A DNA stretch of 64,000 bases, taken from JANYGM01 sp043764015 (lineage in GTDB: Bacteria; Bacteroidota; Bacteroidia; Cytophagales; Thermonemataceae). Positions within the stretch are counted from its first letter, which is position 1; every line of letters begins with the position of its first letter. The translations under genes were made by a program, and so were the position numbers. This document shows, one piece after another, positions 42,879 through 51,390 of this stretch. The notes below the pieces were generated by a model. It was not told the DNA's origin and ran no database searches. It was given only the letters and a program-made list of their open reading frames with translations. The stretch is from positions 29,782 through 93,781 of the forward strand of contig JAYUKY010000114.1 in the NCBI GenBank assembly GCA_043764015.1. The letters run 5' to 3'.

Positions 42879-43229
42879 ATGCAAAAATTTGAAGTTGTTT
42901 TTCTTGAAGATGCTAGAGAATTTTTACTAGCACTTGACGAAAAAACGAGAGATAAAATCATTTTTAATATTGATAAAGCAAAAATTAAAAATGACAAAGA
43001 GCTGTTTAAGAAGTTGATTGATGAGATATGGGAGTTTAGAACGCTATTCAATAAAAAACAAATTAGATTTTTTGCTTTTTGGGACAAAGCAGAAAAGGAA
43101 GAAACGTTAGTTGTGGCTACACACGGAATTATCAAAAAAACTGCTAAAACACCAGAGAAAGAAATAGAAAAAGCAGAAAATATCAGAAAAATATATTTTG
43201 AACAAAAAAATAACGAAAATGAAAGATAA
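42879..43229 (+). CDS. HigB/RelE-type toxin (Gp49-like)
   Basis: A 116-residue protein of the phage Gp49/HigB-like RelE superfamily. It shows the early F-L-L-A-L-D-E-K-T-R-D-K-I-I-F-N-I, then W-E-F-R-T-L-F, I-R-F-F-A-F-W-D and V-V-A-T-H-G-I-I-K-K-T-A-K-T-P, the order of a RelE-like RNase that cuts mRNA on the ribosome. A TATCTTTG box (42848-42855) lies 24 bases upstream. The antitoxin gene overlaps its 3' end by 11 bases, and toxin-first order is typical for HigBA. Both genes sit in a small cassette between two hairpins. Confidence 0.88.
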   Translation: MQKFEVVFLEDAREFLLALDEKTRDKIIFNIDKAKIKNDKELFKKLIDEIWEFRTLFNKKQIRFFAFWDKAEKEETLVVATHGIIKKTAKTPEKEIEKAENIRKIYFEQKNNENER

Positions 43230-43542
43230 ACTAAAAATATTCACTTTTGAGCAAATCAAAAATGAATTTATTGGAGAAAATGGCACAGAAAAACGAAATC
43301 TATACGAACAAACATTACAATTAGAAGTTTTAGGAGATTTAATTAAAAAAGTGCGTTTGGAGAGAAATCTTACACAAGAAGAACTAGGAAAACTTATAGG
43401 AGTGCAAAGAGCGCAAATATCAAAACTAGAAAAAAATACCACAAATGTACGAATGGATACTATTTTACGAGTTTTCAGCGCACTAAAAGCTACAATAAGT
43501 TTTAATGTAGAACTTAATAAAAATAAAATTATTATAGCATAA
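43219..43542 (+). CDS. HigA-type helix-turn-helix antitoxin
   Basis: A 107-residue protein from the ATG at 43219, overlapping the toxin end by 11 bases. The C-terminal half is an XRE/Cro-type HTH (V-R-L-E-R-N-L-T-Q-E-E-L-G-K-L-I-G-V-Q-R-A-Q-I, cut here by hyphens; about residues 45-75) followed by D-T-I-L-R-V-F-S-A-L-K-A. The N-terminal half (T-E-K-R-N-L-Y-E) resembles other HigA-like antitoxins. It neutralises the toxin and represses the operon promoter. A longer frame begins with TTG at 43198, which is less likely. Confidence 0.86.
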   Translation: MKDKLKIFTFEQIKNEFIGENGTEKRNLYEQTLQLEVLGDLIKKVRLERNLTQEELGKLIGVQRAQISKLEKNTTNVRMDTILRVFSALKATISFNVELNKNKIIIA

Positions 43543-43560
43543 GAAAATATAGTTTATTTT

Positions 43561-43607
43561 CAAAAAAGTAGCCTTTCATACATAAAAAGCTACTTTTTTG
43601 TTTTTTT
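43561..43607. terminator. GTAGCCTTTC hairpin, downstream copy
   Basis: Terminator of the toxin-antitoxin pair and near-identical to the upstream copy, with differences only in the loop and one T-run. Confidence 0.8.
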
Positions 43608-43686
43608 ATTTTCGTTATGTAGTTTAATGTAAGATTTTTTTGTATTTTTGTAAAATAGTTGCTAATTTTTAGGCAATCAAAATATT

Positions 43687-44574
43687 ATGAAAATAAAAGA
43701 ATCTATTTTTTCTTGGCTCAATCACCGCTATCAAATTATTGTTAGGGATGATGAAAACTTTGCAGAAAAACCACCCATAGCGTATTCTCATGGCAAATTG
43801 ATGACAATTGTAATACCTATTTTGATTGTTACTTTTGTGATTGGTTTTGTATTAGCTTATTTTTTGAGCCAGCGTAGCGTGTATGCAGGTACAGGAAACG
43901 AGGCTGAAATGCGTAGAAAAGTAATTTTACTTTCTAATACGGTTGATTCTCTTTCAATTTCTTTGCAAGCAAGTGAACAATTTGTAACAGATTTTCGTAA
44001 GGTAATGAAAGCAGATAATGCAGATTTGCGTGGTGATACTTCTCGTATGAAAAGTAGTGTTTCTAAGGCAAAACAAGATAGCACTTTCCAAGAAAAAATC
44101 TCGCCAGAAGATAAAAAGTTACGCAAAGAATATGAAGGAACTATCAATATGGGCGCAAATACAGGCATTAATGCAAGTATGAATGATGCAAATATTAGTT
44201 TAAAAGATTTTTATTTATTTGCACCAATAAAAGGACTTGTAACAGAAAAATACAACGCAAAAACCAAACATTATGGCGTAGATATTGTGTGTAAGAAAGA
44301 TGAAGCAGTCAAAAATGTAGCAGATGGCACTGTAATAATGGCAAGTTGGACAGAAGATACAGGAAATGTAATTGCTTTGCAACATAAGTCAAATTTAATT
44401 TCTATTTATAAACATAATTCCGTACTTTTGAAAAAAGTAGGAGATTTTGTACGCACAGGCGAGGCAGTTGCTATTGTGGGAGATACAGGCAGACTTACAT
44501 CAGGTTTGCACCTGCATTTTGAACTTTGGTACAATGAAAATCCTGTTAATCCTGAAAAATTTATTACTTTTTAA
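43687..44574 (+). CDS. M23 family peptidoglycan endopeptidase
   Basis: A 295-residue membrane-anchored peptidase. It has a membrane segment near residues 40-62, a short coiled coil (70-105) and a LytM domain at the C-terminus. Zinc ligands are visible in H-Y-G-V-D-I and in L-H-L-H-F-E-L-W, and the usual G-D-T-G position is present. It should cut peptide cross-links in the cell wall from the inner-membrane side. The bactofilin gene follows within 120 bases, a pairing seen in many Bacteroidota where the two shape the cell. A TATTTTTG box (43643-43650) may be its promoter. Confidence 0.92.
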   Translation: MKIKESIFSWLNHRYQIIVRDDENFAEKPPIAYSHGKLMTIVIPILIVTFVIGFVLAYFLSQRSVYAGTGNEAEMRRKVILLSNTVDSLSISLQASEQFVTDFRKVMKADNADLRGDTSRMKSSVSKAKQDSTFQEKISPEDKKLRKEYEGTINMGANTGINASMNDANISLKDFYLFAPIKGLVTEKYNAKTKHYGVDIVCKKDEAVKNVADGTVIMASWTEDTGNVIALQHKSNLISIYKHNSVLLKKVGDFVRTGEAVAIVGDTGRLTSGLHLHFELWYNENPVNPEKFITF

Positions 44575-44694
44575 AATAATTGTGAATTATGAATTGTGAA
44601 TGAATACAAACTAGCAACTGCTAGTATTTATAATCAATTTATTAGATATGATTTCATACACAAATATCAACTAAAATTAAAACTATTATTTATT

Positions 44695-45201
44695 ATGGCA
44701 GCTTTTTTTGGAAATAACAATACAACCAATACCACCACCAAAACACAGGAAATAGACAAAATGTCTAGTGGGACAACTAATATAGGCAAGGGTGCAACAC
44801 TTAGCGGAAATGTAGAAACTTTTGGAAATGTGCGCATTGATGGCAAACTAATGGGTGATATTCATAGCAAATCAAAGGTGGCTACAGGCAATGAGTCTTT
44901 GGTAGAAGGTAGTGTTTATGCGCAAAATGCTGAAATTGAGGGAGAAATAAGAGGAAAACTAGAAATAATAGAACTTCTTGTACTCAAATCAACGGCAGTT
45001 ATCAACGGAGATATTGTAGCAGGAAAGATTGTAGTGGAAGCTGGTGCGCTTTTTAATGGTGCGTGCAGAATGGGTGATGTAGCAAAAATCAATAAAGACA
45101 AAGAGGAGAAAAATACGCAAATCACCCCAAATAATACCGTAAAACCTAATTTTGAAGAGAAAAAAGATACTACAACTGTATTAAATACCGTAAAAGTTTA
45201 G
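44695..45201 (+). CDS. Bactofilin (polymer-forming cytoskeletal protein)
   Basis: A 168-residue protein from the ATG at 44695 (MAAFFGNNNTTN); open codons upstream are repeat words. The central domain (about 30-125) has the bactofilin right-handed beta-helix: I-G-K-G-A-T-L-S-G-N-V, F-G-N-V-R-I-D-G-K-L-M-G-D-I, G-E-I-R-G-K-L-E, V-I-N-G-D-I. The N-terminus is short and hydrophobic-aromatic, the C-terminal tail Thr/Lys-rich. Bactofilins form non-polar filaments on the inner membrane and recruit cell-wall enzymes, which fits the adjacent M23 peptidase. A terminator follows directly. Confidence 0.93.
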   Translation: MAAFFGNNNTTNTTTKTQEIDKMSSGTTNIGKGATLSGNVETFGNVRIDGKLMGDIHSKSKVATGNESLVEGSVYAQNAEIEGEIRGKLEIIELLVLKSTAVINGDIVAGKIVVEAGALFNGACRMGDVAKINKDKEEKNTQITPNNTVKPNFEEKKDTTTVLNTVKV

Positions 45202-45217
45202 TGTATTTTTAGATATA

Positions 45218-45250
45218 AAAGAAGACTTCACTTTAAGTGAAGTCTTCTTT
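45218..45250. terminator. Bidirectional terminator between bactofilin and clpB
   Basis: AAAGAAGACTTCACTT and its exact complement, with one central base. It closes both convergent genes. Confidence 0.9.
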
Positions 45251-45257
45251 GTTTTTA

Positions 45258-47876
45258 TCAAATTTCTAAATTTACGTCATCAGTATTGACAAACACAATT
45301 CTATCAAATTCATCAATAGTAATACCTATTACAGAATCCTTGTGGACTTTTCCCGCTATGATTTCTTTAGATAGTTCGTTTAAAATACGTTTTTGAATAG
45401 TTCTTTTTAGTGGTCTTGCACCAAAATTCTTGTCAAAACCTGCCAAAGCCAACATATCCAGCGTTTTTTCGTCTGTTTGTATAGTAATGCCGCTTTCTTT
45501 GAGCATATTTTGCACTTCTGCAAACTGTATTTCCACTATTTTACGAATATCTCTGTTGTCAAGTGGTCTAAACATCACTATTTCATCAATTCTATTCAAA
45601 AATTCTGGTCTGATAGTCTTACGCAACATCTCCAAAACCTCATCTTTTGTCCTTTCTAGGGTTTCAAATTCATTTTCAAGCGTAATTTTCTTTGTATTGA
45701 CCTGAATAATGCCTGCACCCATATTGGAAGTCATAATGATAATAGTATTTTTGAAATTGGCAGTACGTCCTTTGCTATCTGTCAAACGTCCTTCATCAAG
45801 CACTTGCAAAAGTACGTTAAAAACGTCTGGGTGCGCTTTATCAATCTCATCAAGCAAAACAACAGAATAAGGTTTTCTGCGGACTGCCTCAGTAAGTTGC
45901 CCACCTTCCTCGTAACCAATGTATCCTGGAGGTGCGCCCAACAGACGACTAACATTATGGCGTTCTTGGTATTCGCTCATATCAATCCTTACAATGTTGT
46001 TTTCGTCATTGAAAAGGTATTCTGCTAGTGCTTTGGCAAGTTCTGTCTTCCCTACGCCTGTCATTCCTAAAAATAAAAACGAACCAATAGGCTTTTTAGG
46101 GTCTTGAAGTCCTGCTCTACTCCTTCTAACGGCATCAGAAACGGCTTGTATGGCTTGTGGTTGCCCTGCCACACGCTTAGAAAGTTCATCTTCAAGGTGC
46201 AAAAGTTTCTCACGTTCTGTTTGGAGCATACGTTGCACAGGAATGCCAGTCCAACGTGCCACAATTTCAGCAATATCTTCACTTGTAACTTCTTCTTTGA
46301 GCATAGAAACTTCTCCTTTTGTGTTTTCTAGCTGACTTTTGTATTCTTCCAAAAATCTTTCACTTTCCACAATTTTACCATAGCGGATTTCAGCCACTTT
46401 GCCATATTCTCCTGCTCTTTCTGCTTGGTCTGCTTCTATCTTGAATTGTTCAATGTTATTTTTTTCCTTTTGAATATTATCTACAACACTTTTTTCCGCT
46501 TTCCATTTGGTTTCAATGATATTTTTTGATGCTTGTAAATCAAAAATTTCTTTTGAAAGACGAGTTTCTTTTTCGTTGTCATTTTCCCTACGAATAGCCT
46601 CACGTTCTATTTCCAGTTGCATTATTTTTCTGTTAAGTTCGTCAAGTGCTTCTGGCATAGAATCAAGCTCTAAACGGAGTTTTGCTGCTGCTTCGTCCAT
46701 CAAATCAATGGCTTTGTCAGGTAAAAATCTATCAGAAATATACCTATTGGAAAGCTCCACAGCAGCAATAATGGCATCATCTTTAATCCTTACGCCGTGA
46801 TGAAGTTCATATTTTTCCTTCAAACCACGCAAAATAGAAATAGCATCTGTTACATTTGGCTCATCAACGGTAATGGTCTGAAAACGCCTTTCAAGTGCCT
46901 TGTCTTTTTCAATATATTTCTGATATTCTGCCAGCGTTGTTGCGCCAATAGTATGCAGTTCTCCTCGTGCAAGGGCAGGTTTGAGAAGGTTTGCAGCGTC
47001 CATTGGCTTGTCCCCACCTGCGCCTGTACCCACGAGGGTATGTATTTCGTCAATAAAAAGGACTATTTCACCATCAGAGTCTGTAACTTCTTTGATAACG
47101 GCTTTTAGGCGTTCTTCAAACTCTCCCTGATACTTTGCACCTGCAATAAGTGCGCCCATATCAAGAGAAATAATAGTTTTTGATTTAAGATTTTCAGGAA
47201 CATCACCATTTATAATGCGTTGTGCAAGTCCTTCAACAATAGCAGTTTTACCAACGCCAGGCTCACCAATAAGCATAGGATTATTTTTGGTACGCCTAGA
47301 AAGTATCTGCAAAACTCTTCTAATTTCTTCATCTCGCCCAATAACGGGGTCAATTTTACCTTTTTTGGCAAGTTCATTCAGATTTGTAGAAAATCTTTCT
47401 AAGGATTTGTATTTAGATTCTGCGTTTTGGTCAGTTACGTTTGTGCCTGCACGAAGTTCTGTAATGGCTTTTTTGAAAATATTCTCTGTAAAACCCATTT
47501 CTTTTAGCAAAGAAGCTACTTTATCACGTCCTTGTACAATGCCCAGTAGCAAAACTTCTACACTCAAAAACGCATCTTTGAAGTCAAGCATTGCTTTTTC
47601 ACCTTTCTGAATAGCGTGAGCGGCATCATTAGAAAGGTAAGGCTCATCTTGTGAAGTTTTTGGATAATTGCTAATAATGTCTTCTATTGCATTAGAAAGC
47701 GTTTTAGGATTGATATTACATTTTTTTAGTATAAATGTAATAGAAGTATCATTATCTTGCAAAATAGCTTTCAAAATATGCCCTGTTTCTACAATAGACT
47801 GCATTTTTGATTGTGCTATTTGTGTAGCAAGTTGAATTGCTTCTTGGGTTTTTATGGTATATTGATTGAAATTCAT
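45258..47876 (-). CDS. clpB: ClpB disaggregase
   Basis: An 872-residue hexameric AAA+ chaperone that pulls proteins out of aggregates together with DnaK. Order: Clp N-domain (1-145), first ATPase with G-E-P-G-V-G-K-T at 204-211, the middle coiled-coil domain (about 405-530), second ATPase with G-M-T-G-V-G-K-T-E near 605, and C-terminal D2-small domain. The A-R-W-T-G-I-P-V start of the second module is present. Length fits. An inverted repeat TGACAAAA/TTTTGTCA lies about 65-87 bases upstream and could be a heat-shock control site. Confidence 0.97.
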   Translation of the reverse strand: MNFNQYTIKTQEAIQLATQIAQSKMQSIVETGHILKAILQDNDTSITFILKKCNINPKTLSNAIEDIISNYPKTSQDEPYLSNDAAHAIQKGEKAMLDFKDAFLSVEVLLLGIVQGRDKVASLLKEMGFTENIFKKAITELRAGTNVTDQNAESKYKSLERFSTNLNELAKKGKIDPVIGRDEEIRRVLQILSRRTKNNPMLIGEPGVGKTAIVEGLAQRIINGDVPENLKSKTIISLDMGALIAGAKYQGEFEERLKAVIKEVTDSDGEIVLFIDEIHTLVGTGAGGDKPMDAANLLKPALARGELHTIGATTLAEYQKYIEKDKALERRFQTITVDEPNVTDAISILRGLKEKYELHHGVRIKDDAIIAAVELSNRYISDRFLPDKAIDLMDEAAAKLRLELDSMPEALDELNRKIMQLEIEREAIRRENDNEKETRLSKEIFDLQASKNIIETKWKAEKSVVDNIQKEKNNIEQFKIEADQAERAGEYGKVAEIRYGKIVESERFLEEYKSQLENTKGEVSMLKEEVTSEDIAEIVARWTGIPVQRMLQTEREKLLHLEDELSKRVAGQPQAIQAVSDAVRRSRAGLQDPKKPIGSFLFLGMTGVGKTELAKALAEYLFNDENNIVRIDMSEYQERHNVSRLLGAPPGYIGYEEGGQLTEAVRRKPYSVVLLDEIDKAHPDVFNVLLQVLDEGRLTDSKGRTANFKNTIIIMTSNMGAGIIQVNTKKITLENEFETLERTKDEVLEMLRKTIRPEFLNRIDEIVMFRPLDNRDIRKIVEIQFAEVQNMLKESGITIQTDEKTLDMLALAGFDKNFGARPLKRTIQKRILNELSKEIIAGKVHKDSVIGITIDEFDRIVFVNTDDVNLEI

Positions 47877-47940
47877 TAAAGTAGGTTTTTAAGTGTTATT
47901 TTAAAACCTTTACTGCAAAATAAGCACCAAATTATTTTTC

Positions 47941-47963
47941 TGACAAAATAAGACATTTTGTCA
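47941..47963. promoter_or_regulatory. TGACAAAA-N7-TTTTGTCA palindrome upstream of clpB
   Basis: Perfect 8-bp arms, 65 bases before the clpB start. On the clpB strand it is followed by TAATTTGG, close to a TANNTTTG -7 box. A related palindrome lies upstream of the ECF sigma gene. Operator role is inference. Confidence 0.45.
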
Positions 47964-48365
47964 TTTTTTACTATCTAGCTATTTAATTGAATTTTCGTAC
48001 ATTTTTGATTAGCTGTAATGCAGACCAAAACGTACTTATTTTAGTATTTTGCCTATTGCGCTGGTATCACGCATACGACCAATTAGAGCTATAAAATTTG
48101 ATTAAACGCCCAGAAATCTTTAACGTAGCAGAAGGGGACTTTTTAAGCACAAAAAAAGCCTTTCAGAAACTAAAAGGCTATTTTCAAAGAAAAGTGTTAA
48201 ACAAATGCGTGGAATAACTTAGCTATATTTGTGTATTATCTAAAATTATGCGCCTTTTGAATCTTTATACTTGTCAAAGCCAAAAGGTAACCAAAATGTT
48301 AAGAAATATTTAACTTTTTTTGACATACTGTATTTATATAGCTCCCCTTTGGGGCTGGGGGCTAT
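47964..48365. other. Intergenic region with two hairpins
   Basis: No gene seen. It holds a terminator-like hairpin AAAAAAAGCCTTT ... AAAGGCTATTTT at 48151-48185 and, at 48338-48365, an ATAGCTCCCC ... GGGGCTAT stem that ends exactly at the next gene's stop codon. Confidence 0.5.
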
Positions 48366-48815
48366 TTATCTCACAAAATCATCTGTTCCGCCTTTGCAAG
48401 CCATAATTTGTTTGTTAAGTCTTTTTCTCCAAAAGAAGCCATTGCGGAAAAAAGCCCTAAAATGTCCTTCTAAATTACTAAAAAAAATCTCTCTTTTACT
48501 CATTCCATAGCCAATATCCGCAGGAATAACAATAAATTCAATATGTTTCTTTTTTGCTATAAGTTCTGCACAACGGTTGCCATAAAGCACACTACCACTG
48601 TTTTTTACATAAATCTGAATATAATTGGTGCTAGAATCTCGCACAATTATGGCATCACGCCCCGTAATTACCCAAGTATTTTCTTGCCCTGTGATGGCTG
48701 ATTTTTCTATAATTGTAGTCGTTATAGGTGTTTTAGGCTGATTTTTTTGTGCAAAAATCTCAACAGAAAATAACCAAAAACCAACCATTAACATCAAAAA
48801 AAGATAATTTTTCAT
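48366..48815 (-). CDS. Exported protein of unknown function
   Basis: A 149-residue protein with a signal peptide ending in I-F-A-Q. The mature part has short beta-like motifs (T-T-T-I-I-E-K-S-A-I-T-G, W-V-I-T-G-R-D-A-I-I-V) and a basic aromatic C-terminus (F-R-A-F-F-R-N-G-F-F-W-R-K-R). There are two cysteines in the mature protein. No family is recognised. It is separated from thiL by 105 bases on the same strand. Confidence 0.55.
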   Translation of the reverse strand: MKNYLFLMLMVGFWLFSVEIFAQKNQPKTPITTTIIEKSAITGQENTWVITGRDAIIVRDSSTNYIQIYVKNSGSVLYGNRCAELIAKKKHIEFIVIPADIGYGMSKREIFFSNLEGHFRAFFRNGFFWRKRLNKQIMACKGGTDDFVR

Positions 48816-48920
48816 AAAATGCCTAATTTGTATTTCTTTGTATTTCTCTTGTATTTCTTAGTGCTTACTTAGTGTGTATTTCTCAATGTTCTTAGTGTTA
48901 AAAAAAGACCTGAAAAATTC

Positions 48921-49949
48921 TTAAAAATGTTTCCAACCTTGCGCCTGCACCGCTACAGTTGTGCCATTACGCATCACCAAAGATACTTTTTTATCCGCTT
49001 CTGTGATGTAGCCAATAGTTGAGATTTGGTCGTGTTGCTTAATTTTCTCATAATTTTCTTGCGAAATAGTAAATAAAAGCTCATAATCTTCTCCTCCATT
49101 AAGCGCACACGTAATTGGCGAAATTTGAAAATGATTGATAGCTGCATCATAACTTTGCTGGTCAATAGGCAATTTATCTTCATACAAAACCGCTCCCACG
49201 CCTGACTGCTTGCATATATGCATAATTTCAGAGGCAAGCCCGTCAGAAATATCAATCATAGAAGTTGGCACAATACCCAAATCAGCCAACTCGTGGATAA
49301 TATCCAAACGTGCCTGCGGTTTTAGTTGTCTTTCAATGATATAATCCATTCCGTCAAGTTCTGGCTGCATATCAGGATTAGCCACAAAAACCTGTTTTTC
49401 TCTCGTAAGTGCCTGAAGTCCCAAATATGCACCACCCAAATCACCCGTAACACACAAAATATCTCCTTTTTTGGCGGTATTTCTATAAACAATTTTATCT
49501 TTTGCCACAGTCCCAAGCACAGTAATACTCAAAACCAGCCCAGAAATGGCTGCTGTGGTATCTCCACCCACCAAATCCACTTTATAATCCTCGCAAGCAA
49601 GGCGCATACCTGTATAAATTTCCTCCACTGCTTCCAAAGAAAATCTGTTACTAAGCGCAATTCCTACTGTTATTTGTGTTGGTGTGCCGTTCATTGCAGC
49701 AATATCAGACACATTAACGGCTATTACCTTGTAACCCAAGTGTTTGAGTGGTGTATAACTCAAATCAAAATGAATGCCCTCAAGCAACATATCCGTAGAA
49801 ATTAGCAAAAATTCATCTCCAATATCCACAACGGCGGCATCATCTCCAATACCTTTTACGGTACTTTTATGATAATGTTTAATGTCTTTTGATAAGCGTT
49901 CTATCAGCCCAAATTCTCCCAATGAAGCTATTTCTGTGCGTTGTGTCAT
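48921..49949 (-). CDS. thiL: Thiamine-monophosphate kinase
   Basis: A 342-residue enzyme that phosphorylates thiamine monophosphate to thiamine diphosphate, the last step of vitamin B1 synthesis, in the cytoplasm. The N-terminal G-E-F-G-L-I-E-R-L, the A-V-V-D-I-G-D-E metal/ATP region, H-F-D-L-S-Y-T-P, N-V-S-D-I-A-A-M-N-G and V-G-G-D-T-T motifs are typical, as is D-I-S-D-G-L-A-S-E in the second half. Length fits the family. No other thi gene is adjacent. Confidence 0.95.
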   Translation of the reverse strand: MTQRTEIASLGEFGLIERLSKDIKHYHKSTVKGIGDDAAVVDIGDEFLLISTDMLLEGIHFDLSYTPLKHLGYKVIAVNVSDIAAMNGTPTQITVGIALSNRFSLEAVEEIYTGMRLACEDYKVDLVGGDTTAAISGLVLSITVLGTVAKDKIVYRNTAKKGDILCVTGDLGGAYLGLQALTREKQVFVANPDMQPELDGMDYIIERQLKPQARLDIIHELADLGIVPTSMIDISDGLASEIMHICKQSGVGAVLYEDKLPIDQQSYDAAINHFQISPITCALNGGEDYELLFTISQENYEKIKQHDQISTIGYITEADKKVSLVMRNGTTVAVQAQGWKHF

Positions 49950-50087
49950 TTTTGTTGATATTTTTTAAGAATTACGTTTGGCAATGCGTCTGCAAATATA
50001 ACTAGAAAAGTCCATTATTCAAATGTTATACTGATTTTTATGGATTTTGATTTAACAAATAAAAATATTATTTTTCGTTAAAATGTG

Positions 50088-50095
50088 TATATTTG
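50088..50095 (+). promoter_or_regulatory. Likely -7 box of the DUF433 gene
   Basis: A perfect TATATTTG about 97 bases before the start. A matching -33 TTTG is not at the usual distance. Confidence 0.4.
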
Positions 50096-50191
50096 TGATT
50101 AGAAGCCAACAAGAATGGGAGAAAATAGTGCTAGAAATTGACAAATTATAAAGATAATTTTGTTATCCTTGTGGTGAAACAATCTAAATTT

Positions 50192-50395
50192 ATGGCTATG
50201 AACGGACAAATAATAAATATAGACAAAGATATTTTAGGTGGAACGCCTGTCTTTTCTGGCACAAGAGTTCCTATAAAAAATCTTTTTGATTATTTAGAAA
50301 CAGGAGAAAGTATTGATGTTTTTCTTGATGACTTTGAAGGAGTTTCTAAAAACCAAGTAGTACGCCTGCTAGAAATGGAAATTGATAAATTGTAA
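50192..50395 (+). CDS. DUF433-family antitoxin-like protein
   Basis: A 67-residue protein, start at ATG 50192 (MAMNGQIINID). The core G-T-P-V-F-S-G-T-R-V-P-I-K-N-L-F and the following acidic helix D-D-F-E-G-V-S are DUF433 hallmarks; members resemble the DNA-binding antitoxin VapB and are usually followed by a DUF5615 PIN-like toxin. No such toxin gene follows here: the next gene is on the other strand. It is therefore an orphan. Its DNA-binding role is inferred from the family. Confidence 0.82.
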   Translation: MAMNGQIINIDKDILGGTPVFSGTRVPIKNLFDYLETGESIDVFLDDFEGVSKNQVVRLLEMEIDKL

Positions 50396-50401
50396 AACAA
50401 A

Positions 50402-50445
50402 AAACAACTTCCCGAAAGTGCTAACTTTCGGGAAGTTGTTTTTAC
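50402..50445. terminator. Palindrome ending DUF433 and PARG genes
   Basis: ACAACTTCCCGAAAGT, loop, ACTTTCGGGAAGTTGT with an A-run and T-run on the sides. The stem is nearly the same as at 10012-10044. Confidence 0.85.
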
Positions 50446-51326
50446 TTAAAAGCCTTTTTAAACGCTTCTATGGTGCTTTTTTCTTTGCCTTTTTGGTAGA
50501 TAGCAAATACAACTTTATCAAAATAATTGACAAAAAGAGGGTCTTCTAACAACAACAAATGAAAATACTCTGCCACACTCTTTACAGGATTTTGAAAAAC
50601 CCCACAACCCCACGCACCAAGTACTAGCGTTTTATAGCCTTTTTCTACAGCAACAGAAAGTATTTTTTCTGCACGTACAAGCATTGTAGAAGGTATTTTT
50701 GGTGGTTCTGTATCTTCTTCTTGTCGCACCACAACGCCATAATTAACGGCTGGTGAGGTAAGAAACGACACAAAATAAGGCGCATCAAACAAATCATTGT
50801 CATCATCTCTAAAAACAGGCACATCAGGAGAATACAACATATTATCCGTATAAAGGCAAGATTTTGTATTTCTATGTATCTGATAAAGCTCAAAATTAGC
50901 CATTTGGCACGCATACAACCCAGATGCACGAGCAAGACTTTCTTCCTGCGCTTGTGCGCCATTCAGAAAACCACCGCCAGGATTTTTGGCAGATGCAAAA
51001 TTCAATACAAAAATTTTCTCTCTTTTTTCTACCAAACTAAGCCTTGCGCAGGCTTCTAAGGTAGTTTCTTGTGTAACTTCAAAGAAAGTTTTATGAGAAA
51101 TCCCTTGTTTTTCTGCCTCTTTTCTACTTTTGATAATAGTTGTGTTTCGTTTCACAAAAACTGACTCAAAAGCATCAGCTTTATACAAAATGGAATTATC
51201 CACAGCGTTTGCTTGTGCTACATCAATATTTATTCTTTCACCTTTTAAGTTGATATAAAACCCGTTTTTGATGATTTGGAGGGTTTCTTTTGCAGCTTGC
51301 ACCCTCGTACTTCTTTTATTTCCCAT
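50442..51326 (-). CDS. TIGR02452-type microbial PARG macrodomain hydrolase
   Basis: A 294-residue protein. The catalytic signature GGG-X7-QEE is complete: glycines 117-119 and Q127-E128-E129 in P-G-G-G-F-L-N-G-A-Q-A-Q-E-E. Other family features are N-F-A-S-A-K-N-P before it and V-L-G-A-W-G-C-G-V-F-Q-N-P near residue 240. Poly(ADP-ribose) glycohydrolases of this group cut ribose-ribose bonds of ADP-ribose chains or remove ADP-ribose marks. It is the last gene of a same-strand trio with an RNA ligase and an unknown protein; a repeat lies in the 64-base gap. Confidence 0.9.
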   Translation of the reverse strand: MGNKRSTRVQAAKETLQIIKNGFYINLKGERINIDVAQANAVDNSILYKADAFESVFVKRNTTIIKSRKEAEKQGISHKTFFEVTQETTLEACARLSLVEKREKIFVLNFASAKNPGGGFLNGAQAQEESLARASGLYACQMANFELYQIHRNTKSCLYTDNMLYSPDVPVFRDDDNDLFDAPYFVSFLTSPAVNYGVVVRQEEDTEPPKIPSTMLVRAEKILSVAVEKGYKTLVLGAWGCGVFQNPVKSVAEYFHLLLLEDPLFVNYFDKVVFAIYQKGKEKSTIEAFKKAFK

Positions 51327-51354
51327 ATTTTTTGTTTAATTTTTTATTTAAAAG

Positions 51355-51390
51355 TTCCCCTCCTTTCAAAGGAGGGGTTAGGGGTGGTTA
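51355..51390. repeat. AAGGAGGGGTTAGGGGTGGTT repeat
   Basis: CCCCTCCTTT, short centre, AAAGGAGGGG, then TTAGGGGTGGTTA. Same family as the MITE interior at 9904-9950 and 55563-55600. It fills the gap between the RNA ligase and PARG genes. Confidence 0.75.
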
